64,000 nt of DNA from Amorphophallus konjac (lineage: Eukaryota > Streptophyta > Magnoliopsida > Alismatales > Araceae). Position numbers and translations under genes: made by a program. Positions 34,095 to 45,862 of this stretch are shown piece after piece. Numbering within the stretch: position 1 is the stretch's first letter; every line of letters begins with the position of its first letter. The notes under the pieces are model-generated. The model saw only the letters and a program-made list of their open reading frames with translations. It did no database searches and had not been told where the DNA came from. Where the stretch lies: contig CM040126.1 of assembly GCA_022559845.1 (NCBI GenBank), positions 145,708,064 through 145,772,063 on the forward strand. Direction: 5' to 3'.

Positions 34095-36429
34095 ATCTCC
34101 CCCTTTTTGATGATGGCAACACTATGAGTCATACTCTATGAGTCATACTGACTTGATCAAATATTTCTCCCCCTTTGACTTCATCAAAAAAAAAATACTT
34201 TGATAAATAATATCAGAATCATTTAAATCAATTCTCCCCCTTAGTCAAACAACTTATGCAGTCATGCATATGCAACAAATACTCCCCCTTTGACATGGCA
34301 GAAGATATAGAGCTATTGCAGACAAATTGATCAGACAATCTAGCACATTGTCCCCTTATTCATATAGTGTCTCAAACAGACCAGAGAGTTCTGCCCTTAT
34401 GATCCATGATGCAAGAGAAATCTACAAGGGTGAACTCTGGTTATCCAAAAAAAAATTCTGAGGGTTGTGCGTCACATAAAAGAGAAGCAATGTCAATCAA
34501 AATACATTGATAGAGGGCAATATGATTAGAACCGTTTTGAAGGGTTGAAACCAATTGAGATGAAGGGAGAATTTCAACAAAAACACAGGGACACTCAAGA
34601 ATGCTGACTAGATTTCCCCCTTTAAGAAAGACACTCAGCAAGACAGGAAAGCTCCCCCTGATTAGATGATGGAGTGAAGCCAATTGATGTAGTGAAGTGA
34701 TGAGCATCTATCAGCAAAACACAAACTGTATTCACAGTGAATAAATGAGGAAGATAGATTTTCATTAGCACACCAAATTCATAAATCTTTGTAAACGAAT
34801 TTCAGATTCTTCAATTATAATAGATTATGAATGAGTTTAAACTAACCATCATGATTTAAGAGAGATGTATTCAAAGTTTATCAAGAAAATTCAATACTCA
34901 TATCTGAAACACCTTTTAATAAAGGTGAACCAACAACTCATTTGATATTCATGTTTAACCCCCTTCCATCTTACTCATTTAAATTCAGTAACTCCTATGG
35001 AAAATACACAAGATCATATTGAGATTAAACAGAAATAAATGAGACTGAGCTTGTATTTAGATTTTCAGAACTTTCTGACACCAATTGAGTAGCACTTATT
35101 TTTCCTGAGCAATTTTGGTTCAGTCAACACCTTTTACATAAGGCACAACACGTCTTAGGTGAAGTGACCCAGTTACTCAATGTGACAACCGTATTACCTC
35201 TCAAAGAGAACAGAGTTTGCAATGGAGTATCTTTTTACATGAGGAGACACCTTGATCAGAGGCCAGAATCCCCAGTTACTCAACACTTCCATGCCATTGC
35301 TCTGCCAGATTTTCAAACATATTGAAAAGAGATAACTATGGCACTTCATGACATGGGCTTACTCTATTTCATTGATAGAAAACCTAGTTTCTCTGTGACC
35401 ACAGTCATTGTTCTAGCTAAATTTTAATTGTTTTCATATTCTTCAAACAAAGCTCAGTACACTTGAAATGATTAAGAACAATACTTTCTACATGTATCTT
35501 AACCAAAGAAAGCCATGTCTTTTAAAATTTCAGATTTCAGAAAGTTTTGCATGAAATTCATGAGGCAATTGGTTAAGACTTATTAAGCATGATGATTCAG
35601 ATATTTTCAAGTCTTTTACATCAAGAAGTTAGAAAATACATTAAGCTTAAATCAATTTGATTTATCAAAACATTCTTAAGCCAGTATAATAGAAGATTCT
35701 TCTTTTTAGAATGTCTGATTTATGCCTAGGGTGCACTGATTAAATCTTTCCTCATTCGGCTGAATCAATGACATTGTCAAGAGAAATTAGCAGAGAGCAA
35801 TTCTGATACCAATAGTTGAGAGAATAGAGCAATTCAGAAGCCAGCATTAAAGACTAAAAATCAGTCAGATTAGCTTTGACCAGTCTTAACAAGATATGAA
35901 GAAATGTGTATGATAGGAACAAGCTACCAATTGAATTCATAGTAGACAGAATCAATGGCTGAGTCTGGAATACAGACAGATCAGCTATATCAGTGTAGGC
36001 AACAGAGAATTCAAGTGAACCACATATTTGCCAAGATTGGATCAGATTGCTAGACAGAAGGAGTTCAAGAGGTGAAGAGATGAAACATGAATGCTCCCCC
36101 TATCTAGATGCAATGAGACATTTCTTTTTAGATTTTTAATGTAAGGAAATGCAGTGCTACTTACTACATGTATGCATACAGCAAATGAGATTATCATGAT
36201 ATGCAAGCATTAGTCAAACTCTCCCTTACAGAGTGCATGATATGCAATTAGGGCACTGAAACATAATTTTTAAAATTTATGCTCATTCAGACTGTCATAA
36301 AAAAAAACAAATCATGTATGAGGAGAGTTCAGAATATTTGAATCTGACAATGCAGATGATGAATGAATATGCAAAGACAGATTTATCATGCTATTCAGTT
36401 ATTCTAAGAACAAGAAGTGCAGAGAATTT
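34095..36429 (-). other. 3' untranslated region of copy A with repeated purine tracts
   Basis: About 2.3 kb without a credible ORF. The true purine tract is next to the LTR at 34095-34107 (on - AAAAAGGGGGAGAT). Further tracts recur upstream on -: near 34165-34175, 34232-34240, 34281-34290, 34613-34622, 34650-34660 and 36095-36105. Confidence 0.75.
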
Positions 36430-39231
36430 ACCTGAAAGGGGCTTTATCAACTTGGGTGCCTTGGTTTAATCTGCCCCTCTTTATTCCTCAGTCCAAGGCA
36501 CACCTGCAAAGTATTTGATCATCTTGATCCTGCAGGGACCCAAGCAGCTTTGGGTTTTACGTTAGCCCTGACAGGTTTTCTAAGCAAATTTATAGCAACA
36601 TGGTCATCATGATCCATCAGGTAGCAATTGTCCATAGAGTGACCATACTTTCCACAATATCTAAATGATGTGACTGGTTTCTGGTTCTTATGATGCATAG
36701 TAACAGCAACATGAGGTTTATAAACATGATCATAAGATTTTCTGTTATATGCATGAACAGTTTGATTCTTATTCCTAACCAGCCAACATTCAGCAGATTT
36801 GTGGCCTTGCTTACCACAGTTATAGCATGAAAGTATCACAAATGATTTTGCAGGGAATTTGACAAAATGGGGATTAACATAGTTCTTTTGAACATACCAA
36901 CAGTCCTTGACTGTATGCCCATTTTTCCCACAGTGGGAGCATGCAAAAGAATTTCTTCTATGAAAACCATTTTTACCTCAAGTGGATCTAAACCAGCACT
37001 CAGCAGCCTTGTGCCCAGGCTTATTGCAGTTGAAACACACAATGTGCTGACTAGAATTGTGTTTAGATCCATATGGACCATGAACATGAATGGAAGATCT
37101 GGCATGTAGTTTATTGTCTTCTTTCATGATAAAACATTCACTCATGAGATGACCATGCTTCCCACAATAATAACATGAAGCATCAGGCTTCCTAGCAGCA
37201 TGGTTTCTATCAAAAGAGTTTCTAGAATGTAAAGTTCCACTAGCATGCTCATCCTTTAACATCAATCCACAATCTTCCATTATGTGACCTCCTTTCCCAC
37301 AATAATAACATGACCCCTTTTTAATATGAGTGTGTGAGAGATCATGTGAATTGTGTGCAGTCTTCTTTATAACAACAGGAGTGTCTTTTTCCTTTTTCTG
37401 TGAATTTTCACCCTTTTTCAGTTTTTGAGTTTATTCCACAGTTTTGGGTTTATCATTTTTCTGTGAATTTTCACCCTTTTTCAGTTTTCAAGTTTGTTCC
37501 ACAGTTTTGGGTTTTTCCTTTTTCTGTGAATTTTCACCCTTTTTCAGTTTTCGAGTTTGTTCCACAGTTTTGGGTTTCACAGTGGACTTTTGTGCAGTGA
37601 ATTGAAAAACAGAAGGAGCAGGGGTTGTGTTCTGATTAGAAGCTTTGACAAAAATAGTAGATGTTGTATTCCCATTACTCCTTTTGTTTGTCGGACTGTA
37701 ACCCAGTCCCTCTCTCTGAAAGCTAACATTATTTCCAAGAAGCTTATTCAGATTGTCCTTTCCTTTGACAAATTTTGACAAAGAATTTTTCAAATCTTTA
37801 ATCTCAGAATTCAAATCAGCAATTTAGCTTCATATTTGGACAAATCTGTTTCACAGGAAATTACTTGTTGATGCAAGGCATCATTCAGACTTTTGAGTTT
37901 TTCTACTTCCTATTTTAATTCTATTTCCTTGTCAGCTTCAGATAGGGACTCGTAAAGATCATCAACTTCTTGTTGAAGGGATGTGATAGTAAGCTCATAT
38001 CCAGCTATTTTCTGTTCACTACAACTGACATTTCCATTTAACATTAAGTTGATGGTTTTTAGACTCTCAATTTCTTGTTCTACATCCACCAACCTATCAG
38101 ATTTATTCATGCTCACACCCTTGCCTTTTTCAATTGTCAATAGCCTATCTGACAGTTGGGTGTTTAGATGATTTAGCTTGTTGATTTCCTCTTTCAATTT
38201 CCTATTTTTCTCTAGGAGATCATCATCAAACATCCAATCATCTAAGGAAGACTCACATTCATAAAAGTTTTCCTGTTGTTTCTCAGATTGAGGTTTGTTG
38301 AGATTTTTCTGAAGCTCTAGATTCATTATTCTATCAGCCTCCATTTTTTCAAAAATCAATTTGTTTTCTTTTTCAAGACTCATCAATTTGTGTTCAAATT
38401 CCTTGGACTGGTTTTTGAGTCTTTCATTTTCAGATTTCATTTTTTCAAGTTCAGAGTTGACACACTCTAATTCTCTCACCAATTTTTCATTCTGAACTGC
38501 ATTATAGTGATGAACCTAATCATCAATTAAGCTAAGCCTCTCCTTTAGTTCAGAAATTTCACAAACAAGCTCCTGATTCTCCTTTATGTGTAAACCGATT
38601 TGTTTCACAAGGGTTTGTTTTTCAGATTTCAAATGATCTAGATCTGTAGTAATAGAATCGAAATCTTGTAGTTGTCTTCTAAAATTTTCATTTTCAGTTT
38701 TTAGAATTTCAGGGCTTTCACCTCGAGATTTAGCATTCTCATGATTCTTTAGCTCCTTTTCAGACCTTTATACTTCTTCCCTAGTTTTTTATAGGATCTT
38801 GTCAGATTGGCATAGGCATCTTCCCAGTCATCTAAAGAAAAATTCTCGAAAGGGTTTACCTCCTCATCATCCTATTCTTCGGATTCATCTTGATCACTGC
38901 CATGGTTGCTCTTGTCAGCCATCAGGCAACTGTCCTCATCTCTCCTCTGAGTTAGCTTCAGCTTTTCCAGAATGTCCTTAGCGGACCTGCAGTCATAAAA
39001 ACAAGAATGTAGAGCCTTATTAGTGACTTTCTTCATTAGATTCAAGGCTCTCTTATTCTCTCCATGTTTTGATTTGTGACTGTCAGTCCATTTGGACTCT
39101 TTCCTTGGGAATCTATGAGGACCTTGTGAAATTAACTTCCACATATCCGGATCCATCAATTTCACATAGTTATGTAGACTGCTAACCCATGAGTTAAAGT
39201 TAGAGCCATTGAAAACCGGTGGAGACCCCAT
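36430..39231 (-). pseudogene. gag: Six-zinc-knuckle gag, copy A
   Basis: ATG at 39231 (MGSPPVFNGSNFNSWVSSL) opens a copia-type gag domain, 120 bp after the PBS. A stop at 38872-38874 is followed by a long coiled-coil region (about 38760-37810; clean from 38482 to 37910), a triplicated 21-residue Lys-rich repeat (37398-37580), then knuckles near 37275 (CYYCGKGGHIMEDC), 37155 (CYYCGKHGHLMSEC), 37030 (CFNCNKPGHKAAEC), 36920 (CSHCGKNGHTVKDC), 36810 (CYNCGKQGHKSAEC) and 36640 (first Cys replaced by Phe). The protein ends after AAWVPAGSR, with no protease or integrase. The number of knuckles and long coiled coil suggest a particle protein with enlarged RNA-binding capacity; this copy is broken by several stops. 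Confidence 0.85.
37398..37580 (-). repeat. 63-bp in-frame triplicate inside gag of copy A
   Basis: Copies begin at 37398, 37461 and 37524 (plus coordinates), exactly 63 bp apart, coding 21 residues each (KPKTVEQTRKLKKGENS plus QKKE) on -. The middle copy carries a TGA. Confidence 0.9.
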
Positions 39232-39338
39232 TGATTAATTCGGTAAACAAATTAATGCAGCAAAGAGTAAAATCAGAAATGCACCAAGGGACAACAGGAT
39301 CCTCTGCAGATCGTTGGATCTGATCAATCAGAGAACCT

Positions 39339-39350
39339 GCTCTGATACCA
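39339..39350 (-). other. Primer-binding site, copy A
   Basis: On - TGGTATCAGAGC (tRNA-Met), 2 bp from the 5' LTR end at 39353. Confidence 0.95.
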
Positions 39351-40460
39351 ATTGTTAGGATGCAAGGCCCGGATACAGAGGGGGGGTGAATGTATCCCTC
39401 TTCAAATATAGCCTAATTAAAACTCTAAAGCTCAGTTATGCGGAATTAAAACTGTTGCAGAAATAAACTGAGGATACTTAGAAGGATCAAAGTAAGACAA
39501 CAACTCAATAAGCCCTCAAACGATCCTAAGCAAGCATCTAATGCGCAGCAATAAGAAGAACATATAAGGAACAAAAGCACACCACAAGGGAACGCCAGGA
39601 TTTTTTAGGTGGTTCGGTCCACAGACCAACGTCCACCCCTCACTCCAAACCGGAGTGAGACTTCCACTAGCTAGGCTAGAACAGCAGACTCAGTCTGCAA
39701 CAATTGTTGCCAAACAACTTGACCAGGGGAACAACCTCCCCTCTTCCTCCCAACCGGAGGGACACCCCAAGTGACTCCCAGCCACTTGGAACCAGAGACG
39801 CAAGTCTCTCTTCCTCCATACCAGGAGGGAACACCTAGTCTTGCAAACCACAAGACCAGAACCGGAGATGAATCTCCCTTCCTCCAAACCAAGAGGGAAT
39901 CCACAAGTGACTCCCAGCCACTTGCAACCTAGAGGTCTCGGACCTCCCTTCCTCCCAACCGGAGGGAAACAACCACAAGTAGCACCCAGCTACTTACAAA
40001 CCGAAGACACAAGGTCTCCCTTCTCCTGAGTCCATAGGAGGAACCCGACCTTACACTAGAGGATCGGAAGAACAACTGAGTATAGTTAAAAAAGAAAAAC
40101 AAAAACAAAAGACGCAGCAACAGAAAGCTGGAAAAATGAAATGCACAAAAGCTCTCGTAGGAGCGAACTGGATTGGATCTGATCTAAGGTCCAGTGAATG
40201 ATGCTTCTATTCTTCTTCACGAGCTCTCCATCTCTCTCTTTCTCTTTTTCTGTTTCTTCTTCTGCTGGATCTCACGATCTCTCTTCTGCTCTCTCACGCT
40301 TCTTCTTTCTTCTTTCTTCTTTCTTCTTCTTCTACTCACTGCTCACTGCCTCTCTACAACTCTCTTCTTCTATATCGATCACTTTCTTTCTTTCTGATCT
40401 CGATCTCTTTTTCTCTTTTCTTCACTCACATTCTTAGTTCTCTAGATAGAGGCGGCCTGG

Positions 40461-40468
40461 TATTTATA
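40461..40468 (-). promoter_or_regulatory. TATA box in the 5' LTR of copy A
   Basis: On - GCTATAAATACC; this is the LTR whose promoter would drive gag. Transcription would run left through the GA-rich (on -) leader toward the PBS. Confidence 0.7.
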
Positions 40469-40574
40469 GCTGTAGCATTTAGGGCGTTATCATCGGATCA
40501 CGTGCCAGGTGCCAACCTCGGACCACGTGACACTTATCTGCTTCTCGAACAGTACCTGTCACACAGACATAAGA

Positions 40575-42460
40575 AGGTATCAGATAATGTATAGACTTGG
40601 TTCAAGCTGTTTAACAAAGTGTGTACAACCATGATGCAGCTTAAGTGTATAGACTTGAAGGTTAATAGACGAGTGTATAGACTTGAGAGTTAACAAATTA
40701 GTGTATAGACTTGAGGCCTGATATCAAGTGTATAGACTTGAAGCTTTGAAACCGAGTGTATAGAGTTGGTTGAGTGAGCATGCAGTGTACATACTTGAAA
40801 ACCCTTCAACAACCTGAGTGTATAGACTCAGAAGCAAACGCTAGGCAAACGATGTGTAGACTTGGCCAGAAAACGTAGGGAAAGGTATGAGTGTATGGAC
40901 TTGGCCAAACGTAGGGAAAGGTGAGGAGTGTATAGACTTGGCTTTACTTCGAGCAGCCACAGTGATGTATAGACTTGGCCTTTGAGATGAGGCTGTACAG
41001 ACTTTGTGTGAAAGCTTGAACAGGCTTTGGCTGTACAGACTAGGCAACCTTCAACTCACTGCGATGTATAGACTCTGAAGAACAGCAGCCAGTGTATGGA
41101 CTTTGAAGTGTTTGAACGGGAGAGTGTGTAGACTTTAAGAACCGAAGCTCACGTTGAACAGACTTTGAGGCCGAAGACAGTGTGTAGACTTGAGAAGCTC
41201 GAGGCCACTGTATAGACATGGGGTTCAGCTAAGAATGTATGGACTTTGACGGAGTGAGACAATGTTCAGACTTTGAAGTTACACTGTGGATGTATAGACT
41301 TGAATGAGCATGGAGTGTATAGACTTGAAAGTCTGAAGGCGATGTACAGACTTCAGCTAAGCAGGCCATAGTCTAATGTATAGACTTCCGGTGTGAATGA
41401 AATGTTGTACATACTTGCTCAAACAGTCCAATGTATGGACTTGAACGCTTCGAAGGCCAAAACAGTGATGTCTAGACTTTGAAACAAAGGCAATGTATCG
41501 ACTTTGAAACAAAGGCAATGTATCGAATTTGAAACAAAGGCAACGTATATACTTTAAAAACCAAAGGCAGTGTATAGGCTTGATGCAGTTCAGATGCCAA
41601 TGTACATACTTTGATTCCCAAATGCGATGTATAGACTTTATTAGAAGGCAACTGAACACTGTACACACTTCCAACGTACAAACTTCATATGAACAGTCCA
41701 ATGTGCATACTTCCCTTCGATGCATCTACAGTGCAATGTATTGGCTTGACAAACATTATGCAATGTATGGACTTTGATGAAGGGCCCAATGTATGGACTT
41801 CGCCTGAAATGCAGGAACATGGGCGCTGTACAGACTTGAGTCTTCAATAGACCGATGTACATACTTGGAAGGCTTTGAATGCAATGTACAGACTCTACCC
41901 ATATGTAGACTTTGCCGAAAATGCAGTGTGAGACGCTGGCTGAGACGGACGCTGTACACACTTTGAATGCACTAAGACGCTGAACAAGACGGACCGATGT
42001 ACAGACTTCTAAATGCTGATGGACTATGTATGGACTTGGCTTGAGATGCTGCATGAGACGATGCAAGCTGTATAGACATTAAGTCCAATCAGAAGGCTGT
42101 GCAGGCTGGAGAGACGGACTAGTGTATAGACTTCAATGATGCGTGTAACAGTCCGTTGTACATACTTCCAATGTACAGACTTTATGAAACTCTAGACACT
42201 GGACGCTATGAATGTATAGACTTTAAAGTGAATACATATGCCAATGTATATACTTGCATGAGACAGTCAGTGAGACGCTCAGCAATGTATAGACTTGAAA
42301 GAACTCCAAGCGATGTATAGACTTTGAAATGCTTGAAGAGGATGTACATACTTCATGAGACGCTGCATGCCAATGTATAGACTTCATGAAAAGCACACGA
42401 TGCAATGTATGGACTTGGTGACTCATGCAGACAGACGAGTGTACAGTCTATGCCATGCTC
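40575..42460 (-). repeat. TGTATAGACTT motif-spacer array, 5' LTR of copy A
   Basis: Same motif order and spacers as 31965-33850, with point changes (for example in the 41480-41560 triplicate). The array lies upstream of the TATA box in element orientation, where an LTR enhancer would be expected. Confidence 0.92.
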
Positions 42461-42710
42461 ACAGTTAAGCAATGTACCAACTTCTGAATGAGCAGTTCTG
42501 AATGAAGTAAACACATATGACATCAAACAATCCAGATAAATGCAATTATGAAATGCACCAAAGCACACACCACACAGCCATATTTAAATGCAGTAGTAAT
42601 TCAGATAAGATTTTCAATGAAACATTCATATGCACTACAAACAGAATTGTATGCATTCAAGTGACTTATAATGTTTGCTATCATCAAAATCACAGGGACA
42701 CAACAACTTA

Positions 42711-42800
42711 GACATCAAATGGTCTTCCCCGGGGTTCTATCCCTGGGCATCTCTGACTTTTTTCCCTTCTTGCAGCTCACATTTCAAGGGTACGTGGACA
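42711..42800 (+). repeat. 3' LTR of the Tat-type element, right piece
   Basis: Continues the LTR interrupted at 30762: GACATC then GGTCTTCCCCGGGG, a segment typical of the 3' part of Tat LTRs, ending GTACGTGGACA at 42800. TCATC (42801-42805) would be its target duplication in the LINE. Confidence 0.6.
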
Positions 42801-43439
42801 TCATCTCCCCCGCTCAGGAGCAGCATGAGATAACCCCTCTTCATGGCTCAATCAAAGAGATAAAACCCAAGGAGATACCAAATCGGCCCAGGACTGTATA
42901 TATATAGTCCCACTCCATGTGATCATAAGCTTTGGCCATATCAAGTTTAAAAATGATATTTCCCTCATGAATCTGCCTTACCAACTCTTGAACCAGTTAC
43001 AGGGCTAAACAAACATCTTCAACAATTTCATTGCCTTTCATAAAAGCTCCGTGCACAGGAGAGATAATAATAGGCAACAAAGTAGCTAGCATATCAGTAA
43101 TAATGCGAGATATGATCTTATAGGAAAAATATAGAGACTAATCGGCCCAAATTCATCACATCTCCTAGGATTATCCATTTTTTAGGAGCTAACTCAATGA
43201 TGGAGGAAGTCATACCGCGGGGAATGGGGTGCCCACAGAAATATCCCGGAACAGCTGAGTAGATAGTAGCAGTAATAATGGACCAACAAAGATGAAAGAA
43301 ATACCTAGTGAATCCATTGGGACTCGGGGCGCTGTCAGAGAACATGGAGAAAACAACCTCCGTTATTTCTTCCACAGAGGGAACATCACATAGAAAAGAA
43401 TTATGGGACTCCTCAATAAGAGATGGGATATGATCCTAT
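42801..43439 (-). pseudogene. LINE (non-LTR) reverse transcriptase fragment
   Basis: On - from 43439: IPSLIEESHNSFLCDVPSVEE, then EVVFSMFSDSAPSPNGFT, YFFHLCWSIITATIY, GHPIPRGMTSSIIELAPKK, and after frameshifts LLPIIISPVHGAFMKGNEIVEDV, IIFKLDMAKAYDHMEWD and FGISLGFISLIEP (the longer ones are shown here only in part of their length where they exceed the core). The order NSAPGPDGF-like, IPRG-like, ISP..GAF..GR-like and D-AKAYD is that of plant L1-type RT. It is cut on both sides by other elements and frameshifted, hence an old host for later insertions. Confidence 0.85.
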
Positions 43440-44454
43440 TGTGTGGGAATGGCTGATCTAGAGGGGAGGGGTGAATAGATTTGCCCCTCTTTTTCGAGAT
43501 ATAAAAAGGATCACAGCGGAATAAAATAAACCATAATGCAATGCAGGAGCATACACACACGATGCAAGAATGTGAATGGATAATCAGCCTAGGAAAGCAT
43601 CTAGCGAAGAGCAACCACACATGCAAACCACAAGAACAAGGATTTTTAAGGTGGTTCGAACTCTATCCAGAGTCCTACGTCCACCACTCACTTAGACCAA
43701 GTGAGGCTTCCCTAGTGCAACTGCACAACCCACTGCCTTACAGCTTGCAGAGAGATTATCCCCTCTCAAGGAACCGTTGTCACACAACTTGATGGCACAC
43801 AGGGCTAGACCACAGATTTGAGCACACAAGCTTGATCTGTCTTCCTACTATCACTGGTAGGGATGGTTCATGGTTTCAACAAAGAATAAGAACAAACACA
43901 AAAAGGGTAATGAAAAACTTAGACAGGAAGAATGAAACTCAATGCCAAATGCAAATGTCCTTGTCTAAAATCTAGAGGGCTTGGTTTACTGCTTTTAGAT
44001 TCGTTGCTTCCTTGACGGTGGCTTCTCTTTGTAGGACAACGAACAGGTGGAAGAGAAGCTTATGGCTTTGCTTCAGATCTTCACAAATGGCCTTGAGATC
44101 TTCACCTTCTTCTCTTCTAGTTCTGGACACAGTTGGGTTTCTTTCGTGCTTCCTTCTCTCCAAGGGGCACCAACAACAACCAACTCTTCCTCTCTCTACA
44201 GCCCATTCTACTCACTTTCTTGAGGCACACTCGTAGCCCTTATTCATGCAGGAAGGTGCGTGTCCCTTTTGGCTCCCAAGGAGAGGAAACTTTCCCTCCA
44301 AGAATCTGTCCACTGATTGATCCAACATAAGCAAAAAAATATATTTTCAGATTGGATTTCTTTTGATTGGCTCAGAGGAAATATAGAAAAAAAACTTTCC
44401 TTCAGCTCCAGATCTAAGCATTTAATGACCCTCATGGAAGAAAATCTTGCAATC
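43440..44454 (-). repeat. Part of a third sirevirus-like LTR
   Basis: Starts TGTGTGGGAATGG right at the LINE break (CCTAT before it), then the GAGGGGAGGGGTGAATAG block like copies A and B, the shared TTTTTAAGGTGGTTCGA / CTACGTCCACC core (43643-43684) and a C/T-rich leader. It is cut at 44454 by the Ogre-like element. No TGTATAGACTT array is visible because only the core-proximal third is present. Confidence 0.75.
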
Positions 44455-45862
44455 TGTAGATCGTGATAAATCCACACATGAGGAAGAAGAGTTTAAATAT
44501 GAGAAAGCATAATAAAAATAAGGGGAGATGATGATATAATAAGGAAAAGAAGCACGTGGTGCTACTAAGGAGGGTGATCGCCAGAGGGGTTACCTCAAGA
44601 AGAAACAAAGAAGATCGCGAATACCTGGTGGAAAATAGAACGCGGGATGGATTGTGAATTCCTCCTCCTCCTTCAATCGGCCGGCCGATGAAGGGGGTTT
44701 TCCTTTATTGATTACCTTGCAAAAATAAGACAAAACAAACAAACAGTGGATCAGCCAAGTGCACGTAGTATCAATCCCAAAGATGATATGATGATGAAAT
44801 AAGAACAAAACATGCGCACCTTTCTTTTGTTTTAAAACCCCTAAAGAAATAGGGAAGGAGGAGATATGATGCTAATGCAAACGTAAAAGAAGAAGAACAC
44901 AGTGATGATGAAGCTAATGTAAAAAAGAAGAAAAACAACACAGTGGACGTGATGAATGATTGATGAAGACGAAGCAACACAAACAGAACAAAAGAAAAAC
45001 CCTGCTGTCCCTGACGACAGTAAAGGGAAACCAAGGTGGACGCGGTTGACCAGAAGCAGAGGAAGCAGAGCCCTTTCTAAACGATCGCACAGGAGGAAGA
45101 TGGAGCTCTATAACTCTGATCTCGTAACCCGTAAACCTCTGATCGTAACCTCGTCGTAAACTCTGTAACCTTCCTAACTCTGTCTAACCTGTGAACTCTC
45201 TAACCCGTCAACCCTTGTCTAGATCGGCCAGAGCATCCTTTTATAGGATTTCAATCGAAGATAAGCTCAAATTTGGGAAGATAAGGATAGGCAATGATCA
45301 AAGAAGGCAGGACTCTAACTCCAATTCGAGCAAGGAGACCATTGGAGGCAGGGAACTACTCAGGAAAGGCATACTCAAACACAACACCGAAGGATAAAAC
45401 ACGACCTTCAGAAGGGCGTCAAATCACAAATTGACGACCTACATCAAGACGCTACTCAAAACACGACCACTATCAAGGGCGTCACTTCTTGGATTTAATT
45501 TTGGCAATAAAACTTACTTCATTTGAAAATTATGAGAACACGCCTGAGATGAAGGCGTTAATTGAAACCACGCCCTGAGAAAGGACGTTAATCAATAATT
45601 TGAATTTATTTTGAAACCAGATAATACCAGGAATTGACGCCCTGACATTTGGTCGTCCTTTCTTTTGAACACGCCCTAGATAAGGTCGCTATTTAAAACA
45701 CGCCCCTTCTCAGGCCGCGAATCACAAAAATGCAAGAATAAATCAAACACACACAAAAATAGAAAAACTTCATATTATGAATATATATTGAAGTTCACTT
45801 TGGGGCGTCAACAAAGTGACATGAGATTTGATCAACATAGCGTCAATTTTGGCGTGTCTACA
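44455..45862 (-). repeat. 3' LTR of the Ogre-like element (1,408 bp)
   Basis: Begins TGTAGATCGTG, identical to the start at 63952, and ends GGCGTGTCTACA at 45862, where on - a G-rich purine tract abuts. A minus-strand TATA box lies at 45237-45246. Hairpin motifs occupy 45395-45860. Confidence 0.85.
45237..45246 (-). promoter_or_regulatory. Putative TATA box of the Ogre-like LTR
   Basis: On - CTATAAAAGG, a strong match; in the 5' LTR the same site would drive the genomic RNA leftward. Confidence 0.6.

Larger units (their letters stand above)
30763..42705 (-). mobile_element. Complete gag-only sirevirus-like Ty1/copia element, copy A
   Basis: An 11,943-bp element on - flanked by the perfect 5-bp duplication ACTTA (30758-30762 and 42706-42710). 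5' LTR 42705-39353, PBS 39350-39339, gag 39231 to about 36430, untranslated region to 34095, 3' LTR 34094-30763. LTR ends are TG...CA (TGTTGTGTCC on -). There is no protease, integrase, RT or RNase H anywhere between the LTRs. The two LTRs look roughly 97-98 percent identical by eye, with short indels. Copy B has the same gag-only design, so the family spread in this form, using enzymes from another element. This is the architecture described in plants as TR-GAG. Confidence 0.93.
39353..42705 (-). repeat. 5' LTR of copy A (3,353 bp)
   Basis: Near-identical to 30763-34094. Differences seen include single-base changes scattered through the core and array, and an expanded CTTTCTTCTTTCTTC stretch near 40310-40335. 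It holds a TATA box at 40461-40468 and a motif array to about 42460. Confidence 0.94.

Noticed and set aside
44012..45400. Short ORFs in the third sirevirus LTR and the Ogre-like LTR
   Set aside because: No domains, no conserved starts, and they overlap LTR core promoter and repeat sequence.
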